A stretch of DNA of 5,836 nt. Origin: Rhodospirillales bacterium (GTDB lineage Bacteria > Pseudomonadota > Alphaproteobacteria > Rhodospirillales_A > Casp-alpha2). The notes below the pieces were generated by a model, which made no database searches, was not told the DNA's origin, and was given only the letters and a program-made list of their open reading frames with translations. Position 1 is the first letter of the stretch; every line of letters starts with the position of its first letter. Shown one piece after another: positions 1 to 3,972 of this stretch. Position numbers and translations under genes: made by a program. The stretch lies in the NCBI GenBank assembly GCA_016763915.1, contig JAESSX010000346.1, positions 1 through 5,836 on the forward strand, written 5' to 3'.

Positions 1-20
1 ATTAAACCAGAAGGCATTTA

Positions 21-58
21 TATTATATTTTCTGCGTTATTTATTTTATTATATTTTC
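21..58. repeat. AT-rich direct repeat upstream of soxW
   Basis: The 12-mer TATTATATTTTC occurs at 21-32 and again, identically, at 47-58, a 26-base period, inside a strongly AT-rich stretch in otherwise GC-rich DNA. It lies 40-77 bases before the soxW start, where a promoter and regulator sites are expected. It could be a pair of binding sites for an ArsR-type repressor, whose known operators are often AT-rich, or simple low-complexity promoter DNA. I cannot fix -35 and -10 hexamers here. Confidence 0.4.
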
Positions 59-97
59 AACACGCGGATTTAACGAATTTTTTGACGAGGCATGGAC

Positions 98-718
98 ATG
101 ATTACAAGGCGACGCTTTAACCATCTGGCCGCGACGGGGGTTCTCGGTGCCACATTAGGCCTGTCGGCCGGGGGCCCTGTGGTGGCTGCGCCGCCGAAGC
201 CTTATACCTCCCAATTCACGCCGAAGGGCCTGCACTCGCAGCCCTGGTTCCTGAACAGCTTTCTGGACCTGAAGGACGACCTGGAATCGGCCACCAACGC
301 GGGCCGGCGATTCGCCGTTTTATGGGAACTGGCCGGCTGCCCCTATTGCCGGGAAACCCATCTGGTTAATTTCGCCAGACCGGACATCCGGGATTACATC
401 AAGGAAAATTACGATTTTCTGCAACTGGACGTTCGCGGGGCACGCGAGGTCGTCGATTTCGATGGTAAGGTTATGGCCGAGCGCGATCTTGCCAAACGCC
501 ACAAGATCCGTTTCTCCCCGACCATTCAGTTCTTTGCCGAAACGGCCGGCGGGGTAACGGGAAGGGACGGAAAAAAGACCATTGAAGTCGCCCGCATGCC
601 CGGCTATTTCCGGCCGCGTCATTTTTTGGCGATGTTTCAATTCGTTCGCGACAAGGGTTACGAGACGGGCGACTACCGTAGCTATCTGAAGGCGAGGCGG
701 AAAAAACGGTCCGGATAG
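98..718 (+). CDS. soxW: SoxW-like periplasmic thioredoxin with Tat signal
   Basis: Predicted exported thiol-disulfide oxidoreductase of 206 residues. The N-terminus carries a twin-arginine motif (TRRRF, residues 3-7) followed by a hydrophobic alanine/glycine-rich stretch to about residue 31, so Tat export to the periplasm is likely. A thioredoxin-like domain follows, with the active site CPYC (Cys81, Cys84) after WELAG, the SoxW-typical stretch REVVDFDG near residues 116-123, and a cis-proline in FSPT (Pro141). SoxW proteins are accessory thioredoxins of the thiosulfate-oxidising Sox system and are thought to receive electrons from the membrane protein SoxV, which is not in this window. ATG 98 is preferred over ATG 92 because GAGG at 87-90 sits 7 bases before it but only 1 base before ATG 92. 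The gene converges on the ArsR-type regulator, with 28 bases between them. The thioredoxin fold is clear; the SoxW assignment rests on motif likeness and sulfur-gene neighbours. Confidence 0.85.
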   Translation: MITRRRFNHLAATGVLGATLGLSAGGPVVAAPPKPYTSQFTPKGLHSQPWFLNSFLDLKDDLESATNAGRRFAVLWELAGCPYCRETHLVNFARPDIRDYIKENYDFLQLDVRGAREVVDFDGKVMAERDLAKRHKIRFSPTIQFFAETAGGVTGRDGKKTIEVARMPGYFRPRHFLAMFQFVRDKGYETGDYRSYLKARRKKRSG

Positions 719-746
719 GGCCGCCCCGGTAAGCCGCAACGGGCTA

Positions 747-1142
747 TCAGGCCGCTTCGGCTTCGGTGCTCCCCCGCGAGGCGGGTTTCCGCTCGAAGTC
801 GGCGCCTCCGCCCGTGCAGAACAACTCGAAAATCAGGCCCAGGACCAGTTTCGCTTCTTTGCTGGAGATGCTGTAGTAAATCTGCTTGGCCTGGCGGCGG
901 GTGCTGACCAGATCATCGGACCTCAGCCGGGCCAATTGCTGGGACAGGGTCGGCTGTCGGACGCCGAGCAAATGTTCCAGTTCGCTGACATTTTTTTCGC
1001 CTTCCGCCAGTGCGCACAGCACTACCAGCCGGGTTTCGTTGGCCAGGGCTTTTAAAAAATTGCTGGCGCGATTGGCGTTTTGGTGAATTTCGTGGATGTC
1101 TTTCACTGGCGTACCCCATTGTTTTCTGCGGTTAAAGCCCAA
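747..1142 (-). CDS. ArsR-family repressor, SqrR/BigR-like persulfide sensor
   Basis: A 131-residue winged helix-turn-helix repressor. The sequence FLKALANETRL is the typical start of an ArsR domain; the recognition helix is in RQPTLSQQLARLR (62-74) and the wing in RRQAKQIYYS (82-91). Cys43 (VVLCAL) and Cys109 (ELFCTGG) are the only cysteines and are 66 residues apart, the same spacing as the sulfur-sensing pairs Cys41/Cys107 of SqrR and Cys42/Cys108 of BigR. In those proteins reactive sulfur links the two cysteines and releases DNA. No metal-binding ELCVCDL motif is seen, so arsenic sensing is unlikely. The start is uncertain. GAGAGGA at 1152-1158 is 9 bases before TTG 1142 and 3 bases before TTG 1148; a GTG at 1106 would shorten the protein by 12 residues, and the sensor numbering favours the longer forms. 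Neighbouring sulfur genes fit a role as their repressor. Confidence 0.85.
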   Translation of the reverse strand: MGFNRRKQWGTPVKDIHEIHQNANRASNFLKALANETRLVVLCALAEGEKNVSELEHLLGVRQPTLSQQLARLRSDDLVSTRRQAKQIYYSISSKEAKLVLGLIFELFCTGGGADFERKPASRGSTEAEAA

Positions 1143-1151
1143 GTGCAATGT

Positions 1152-1158
1152 TCCTCTC
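1152..1158 (-). promoter_or_regulatory. Ribosome binding site of the ArsR-type gene
   Basis: GAGAGGA on the minus strand is the only good Shine-Dalgarno sequence near this gene. Spacing is 9 bases to TTG 1142 and 3 to TTG 1148, which supports a TTG start over the later GTG at 1106. Confidence 0.5.
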
Positions 1159-1170
1159 TTAAATATATAG

Positions 1171-1182
1171 AGGTTGCAACCT
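1171..1182. promoter_or_regulatory. Perfect 12-bp palindrome, candidate repressor operator
   Basis: AGGTTGCAACCT is a perfect inverted repeat, flanked on both sides by AT-rich DNA (ATATATAG and TTTAATTA). It is 29 bases upstream of TTG 1142 of the ArsR-type gene, the usual place for an autoregulatory operator. Possible minus-strand -10 elements lie on either side (TATATT at 1167-1162, TAATTA at 1189-1184), so a bound repressor would cover the promoter in either case. It does not match the ATTC-N8-GAAT pattern described for SqrR, so binding by this repressor is an inference from position and symmetry. Confidence 0.45.
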
Positions 1183-1250
1183 TTAATTACTATGGGAATG
1201 TGTAGAAACCATAAAAGTACTAATGTTTTTAGTTAAATAACATACAAATA

Positions 1251-1267
1251 ACAGGGGCTTTGCCTGT
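1251..1267 (-). terminator. Hairpin, possible terminator of the soxS-glcG transcript
   Basis: ACAGG (1251-1255) pairs with CCTGT (1263-1267) around a 7-base loop; an alternative fold pairs GGC with GCC around TTT. Read on the minus strand, the stem is followed by a T-rich stretch (TATTTGTATG), giving a weak Rho-independent terminator shape about 145 bases after the glcG stop. It would also separate that transcript from the ArsR-type gene. Confidence 0.35.
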
Positions 1268-1377
1268 TGTGAATTATAGGGAAGGGACGCCTTTAGCGTA
1301 TCAGGTTTGACCGCCGCCAGGGCTCACGTCCGCTCCGCGACGGGCGGGGTGCGCCATGCGCCGCAACCAGAGCGCGC

Positions 1378-1404
1378 CCGGTTCGAAGGGTTTTTTCAAA
1401 CCGG
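1378..1404 (-). terminator. Strong hairpin just after the glcG stop
   Basis: On the minus strand CCGGTTTGAA and TTCGAACCGG form a 10-bp stem with one G-U pair and a 7-base loop (AAAACCC), starting 7 bases after the glcG stop codon. No T-tract follows in either direction, so it is not a textbook intrinsic terminator. It could protect the 3' end of the mRNA or act with a downstream termination point. Confidence 0.4.
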
Positions 1405-1411
1405 AAGCCCG

Positions 1412-1912
1412 CTAAAAGGCGATTTTATCGGCGATGGCTTCGATTCCGGCCTGCGCACAGGCTTCATCCAGATCGCCCCCGGGGGCTCCGGATACGCCAA
1501 CGCCGGCAACCAGGGCCCCGGCGGCTTCGACCGGAACGCCGCCGCCCAGCATCAACACATTGGTGATGTCACGGGCTCCGGATTGCGGTTTTCCCGGTTG
1601 GGTCAGGTCGGCCAGTTCCCCGGTATTGGTACGGAAGTTGATCGCGGTCCAGGCCTTGCGGCGGGCGGTTTCCGGGGTGTGCGGTCCGGCGAAGCGGTCT
1701 CTCAGGGTGACCTGAAGGATACCGGAGCGATCGACCACGGCAACGGCGACCTGAAACCCCCGTTTGCGGCAGTCCGCCAGCGCCGCTTCAGCCAGTTCCA
1801 GCGCGGTTTCAAGATTCAGGGACTTGAAGGTGACCAAGGCCCCTTCCTGGGCTTTCGCCGGGTGGATTAAGGCCGCGAACAGCACGGAAAGGATGAAGAA
1901 ACGGGCTAACAC
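1412..1912 (-). CDS. Secreted GlcG/HbpS-family (DUF336) protein
   Basis: A 166-residue protein of the GlcG/HbpS family (Pfam Haem_degrading, formerly DUF336). The N-terminus MLARFFILSVLFAALIHPAKA is a good Sec signal peptide, cleaved near residue 21. The family core follows: LNLETALELAEAALADCRKRG (32-52), VAVAVVDRSG (55-64), ARRKAWTA (83-90), LGGGVPV (122-128), VAGVGVSGAPGGDLDEACAQAG (135-156). Members bind haem or similar ligands, and the exported HbpS modulates a sensor kinase; the exact role beside sulfur genes is not settled. The frame is open further upstream, but GTG 1912 is chosen because it starts exactly at a signal peptide and overlaps the soxS stop (GTGTTAG), as in translational coupling. 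An earlier start would place unrelated residues in front of the signal. The family call is strong; the function is open. Confidence 0.85.
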   Translation of the reverse strand: MLARFFILSVLFAALIHPAKAQEGALVTFKSLNLETALELAEAALADCRKRGFQVAVAVVDRSGILQVTLRDRFAGPHTPETARRKAWTAINFRTNTGELADLTQPGKPQSGARDITNVLMLGGGVPVEAAGALVAGVGVSGAPGGDLDEACAQAGIEAIADKIAF

Positions 1913-2331
1913 GTCGCCGTACCGCCAGCCACGGCGAGCGTGGCATTCGCCGTAACGAGTTTTTGGGTATCGCAGGAAGCGACAGAATTTCCGAGCTTCT
2001 TGGCTAATTTCTCCAACAGCCCCCAAAAAAACGATTCGCCGGCGTAACCGAGAATACGGCCGATCTCGCGCCCGTTTTCCAGGATCACGAACGTCGGGGT
2101 GAAGCGGATCCCCTTGAGGTGTTGCAGGTCTGAAGGCCGGTCATCGGAAATATCCACGCGGCGGACGGGAAGTTTCTGTCCGATATCGGTCTTGCCGTAA
2201 ACGACGCCGACTTCTTCTTCCCAGATTTCGCACCATTCGCAAATGGGCGAATTGAACATAATCATCTTGCTCTCCGAAAACGCCGGCGTGGCGACGAGCA
2301 GAAAAGCCAGGGCAAGAAAGACAGCGCGCAT
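1906..2331 (-). CDS. soxS: SoxS-like periplasmic thioredoxin
   Basis: A 141-residue exported thioredoxin-fold protein. Residues 1-19 (MRAVFLALAFLLVATPAFS) form a Sec signal peptide. The active site is CEWC (Cys31, Cys34) in NSPICEWCEIW, the cis-proline is in FTPTF (Pro79), and GREIGRILGYAGESFFWGLL (88-106) matches the SoxS signature GREvGRieGYpGedFFWGLL as I recall it. In Paracoccus, SoxS is a regulatory thioredoxin needed for full thiosulfate-oxidation activity, probably by reducing the carrier SoxY. ATG 2331 gives the signal peptide directly; a TTG at 2343 in the same frame adds four residues and has no better ribosome site. The Shine-Dalgarno sequence is weak. After the fold there is an extra tail of about 30 residues with Cys120 and a terminal Cys141, and the last 7 bases overlap glcG. 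The gene follows fccB after about 136 bases. Confidence 0.82.
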   Translation of the reverse strand: MRAVFLALAFLLVATPAFSESKMIMFNSPICEWCEIWEEEVGVVYGKTDIGQKLPVRRVDISDDRPSDLQHLKGIRFTPTFVILENGREIGRILGYAGESFFWGLLEKLAKKLGNSVASCDTQKLVTANATLAVAGGTATC

Positions 2332-2467
2332 GAAATTTATCAATCCAGATAAAAATTAAGGCGCGAAAACGAAATGTTAAACCCGCACCTTCAAAGGGTC
2401 TTTTTTCAATTCCGAAAACCTATCATTTTCATACCGGATTGTCTTGTTTTGTCTTGAAAGGGCCGGT
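2332..2467 (-). promoter_or_regulatory. Leader of soxS, probable promoter region
   Basis: This 136-base gap after fccB is AT-richer than the genes and is long enough for a separate soxS-glcG promoter. A weak hexamer pair, TTTAAC then 17 bases then TAATTT, can be read on the minus strand near 2362-2390. No clear operator is seen. Beside the fccB stop there is an 8-mer TTGTCTTG repeated at 2439 and 2449, enclosed by ACCGG (2433-2437) and CCGGT (2463-2467). Confidence 0.25.
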
Positions 2468-3751
2468 TTACCCGAACATGTCTCGGATGATGCCGGCATA
2501 CCAGGCGTCCCCTTCCTCGGCGGTTTTTTTGCGGATTTCCAGCGCTTCGCCGACCTGGCTGATGGAACCGGTTTGTCCGGTCAGCCTGCCGCCCGAGGCT
2601 TTGTATGTGCCGCCCAGTTTCACGCCTCGTTCAGGGGCTACGATGAAAAAGCAGGTGCTGGTGAGCAGGCCCGCGGTAGGATTGCTTTGTCCGCTCAACA
2701 GCGCCCCGACGGCGGCGGCGCAGGCCTGGGCCTGGCTGTGCGCGGAATAGGCCGATTTCACCATGTCGCCGGGATCGATTGCGTCGCCGATCAGATGAAC
2801 CCCGGGCGCCAGAGACGATTCGAAGGTCCTGGCATCGACGGGGCACCAGCCGGTCTTGTCCGCCAGGCCCGAAACATGGGCGATGCGGGCGGCGTGCTGG
2901 TCCGGAATAATGTTGACGACATCGGCCTGGAAGCGTTCCTCGTCCGAAATAAGCGTTCGGGACTTAACGTCCACGGCCTTGATGTTGCCGCCGAATTCCG
3001 CCGGCACCCATTCGATCATATCCGGATAATCGCGGGACCAGATCTCGCTCATGACCTCGGACATGGGGAATTCATCCTTCGAGTCCAGAATCAGGATCTT
3101 GGATTTCGGTTTATGGGTTTTCAGATAATGGGCAATGATAGAGGCCCGCTCGTAAGGCGCCGGCGGGCAGCGGTAGGGCCTTGAGGGTGAAGAAATGGCA
3201 AACACCCCGCCGTCTTCCATGGCCAGCAGTTGTTTTTTCAGAACGGCAATCTGGGCATCGGCCTTGTAGGCATGGGGCAGCACGGCGGCGGCCAGCTCGT
3301 CATAGCCGTCGATTTGGCCGTATTTGAAATCGATCCCCGGCGCCGCGATCAGGCGGTCATAAGGCACCCGGGTTCCGTCTTTCAAAACGACGGTATTGTT
3401 TTCGGCATCGATGGCGGTGGCGGCGGCGTGGAGGACGGATACGCCGTACTTGTCCGATAACGTCCCGTATCCGTGGCTTATGAAATCCAGGGGCGCGAGG
3501 CCGCCGAGATAGCGGCTGGCGAAGAAGGGCGTCGTGTAGCGCGGGTTGGCCTCGATCAGGGTAATGTCGATGCCTGGAAAATTCCGGGCCAGATAGACCA
3601 CGGCGGAGGCCCCGGCGGCGCCGCCGCCGACAACCACGACTTTAGGTTTGGACCGGGCAACCACGGCGGAGGCAAGGCCGGCGGCGGCAACGGCCGCTCC
3701 GCCCATCAAGCGGCCGAATATCCGGCGGGTCAGGGGTTTCATCAGGCTCAT
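2468..3751 (-). CDS. fccB: Flavocytochrome c sulfide dehydrogenase flavoprotein subunit
   Basis: A 427-residue periplasmic FAD enzyme of the FccB/SoxF family, which oxidises sulfide and passes electrons to a c-type cytochrome subunit. A Tat signal opens the protein (TRRIFGR, residues 8-14, then an alanine-rich stretch to about 32). The FAD dinucleotide fold begins with VVVVGGGAAGASA (38-50). Family motifs follow: YDRLIAAPGIDF (131-142), PYRCPPAPYER (192-202), KPKSKILILDSKDEF (214-228), GWCPVDARTFES (301-312) and the second FAD motif HLIGDA (319-324). Cys195 (YRCPP) and Cys367 (STCFF) fit the redox disulfide next to the flavin, Cys161-Cys337 in Allochromatium; Cys303 is a further family cysteine. 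ATG 3751 is chosen over TTG 3769 because GGAG at 3757-3760 lies 5 bases before it. No cytochrome subunit gene adjoins. A sulfide:quinone reductase is less likely given the Tat signal and these motifs. Confidence 0.9.
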   Translation of the reverse strand: MSLMKPLTRRIFGRLMGGAAVAAAGLASAVVARSKPKVVVVGGGAAGASAVVYLARNFPGIDITLIEANPRYTTPFFASRYLGGLAPLDFISHGYGTLSDKYGVSVLHAAATAIDAENNTVVLKDGTRVPYDRLIAAPGIDFKYGQIDGYDELAAAVLPHAYKADAQIAVLKKQLLAMEDGGVFAISSPSRPYRCPPAPYERASIIAHYLKTHKPKSKILILDSKDEFPMSEVMSEIWSRDYPDMIEWVPAEFGGNIKAVDVKSRTLISDEERFQADVVNIIPDQHAARIAHVSGLADKTGWCPVDARTFESSLAPGVHLIGDAIDPGDMVKSAYSAHSQAQACAAAVGALLSGQSNPTAGLLTSTCFFIVAPERGVKLGGTYKASGGRLTGQTGSISQVGEALEIRKKTAEEGDAWYAGIIRDMFG

Positions 3752-3756
3752 GGGAA

Positions 3757-3760
3757 CTCC
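3757..3760 (-). promoter_or_regulatory. Ribosome binding site of fccB
   Basis: GGAG on the minus strand lies 5 bases before ATG 3751 and inside the 22-base gap after the pilin gene. It decides for this ATG against the in-frame TTG at 3769. Confidence 0.6.
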
Positions 3761-3773
3761 GTCTGCCAAAGGA

Positions 3774-3956
3774 TCAGATTACGGGCGTAACTGCGTTGGC
3801 GATGGTGTTGAAGGTGTTATTCAGGTCGCTGGAAAGCAGGTTTATGGCGCCGATAATGGTGACAACGAGCAGGGTGGCGATGAGGGCGTATTCAATGGCC
3901 GTGGCGCCGCTTTCGTCGTGGCTCAGTTTATGCAGGTTATGCAGGAGATGGTTCAT
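3774..3956 (-). CDS. flp: Flp/Fap-type (type IVb) pilin subunit
   Basis: A 60-residue prepilin of the Flp/Fap family, the major subunit of tight-adherence (Tad) pili. The leader of 17 residues ends in DESG, where prepilin peptidase should cut before Ala18. The mature protein begins ATAIEYALIATLLVVTIIGAI, with the conserved Glu and Tyr at mature positions 5 and 6 and one hydrophobic helix, then a short polar tail (43 residues mature). Length is normal for the family. ATG 3956 is chosen over the in-frame TTG 3971; the ribosome site is weak (GGGA about 7 bases upstream). The gene starts 16 bases after the TPR gene stop and ends 22 bases before fccB, so co-transcription is plausible. No Tad assembly genes (CpaA-F, TadB, TadC) are in the window; pilins of this type also occur as scattered copies. 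Confidence 0.9.
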   Translation of the reverse strand: MNHLLHNLHKLSHDESGATAIEYALIATLLVVTIIGAINLLSSDLNNTFNTIANAVTPVI

Positions 3957-3972
3957 GATTTTCCCGCTCAAA

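Larger units (their letters stand above)
1149..1411. other. Intergenic region between glcG and the ArsR-type gene
   Basis: I see no convincing gene in this 263-base stretch. It divides into an AT-rich part (1149-1250) with the regulator's ribosome site and palindrome, and a GC-rich part (about 1305-1380) with short self-complementary runs. Two hairpins (1251-1267 and 1378-1404) face the end of glcG. A longer plus-strand reading frame that begins near 1307 is the antisense shadow of glcG and has no family resemblance. Confidence 0.6.

Noticed and set aside
731..745. Small hairpin between the convergent soxW and ArsR-type genes as a shared terminator
   Set aside because: AGCCG/CGG(G)CT gives only about five pairs with a bulged G, and neither direction has a T-tract.
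773..788. CCCGC-GAG-GCGGG stem followed by TTT as a terminator of soxW
   Set aside because: It lies inside the 3' coding part of the ArsR-type gene, and the T run is only three bases; GC-rich codons explain it.
1307..1870. Long plus-strand reading frame opposite glcG
   Set aside because: Its product is glycine- and proline-rich antisense of the DUF336 gene with no family resemblance, and no ribosome site precedes it.
2386..2408. Stem ACCC/GGGT followed by six T residues as a plus-strand terminator
   Set aside because: The stem is four pairs with a long loop, and no plus-strand gene lies upstream for it to end.
2444..3184. Plus-strand frame of 246 codons opposite fccB
   Set aside because: It is the antisense of a well-conserved flavoprotein gene and shows no recognisable domain.
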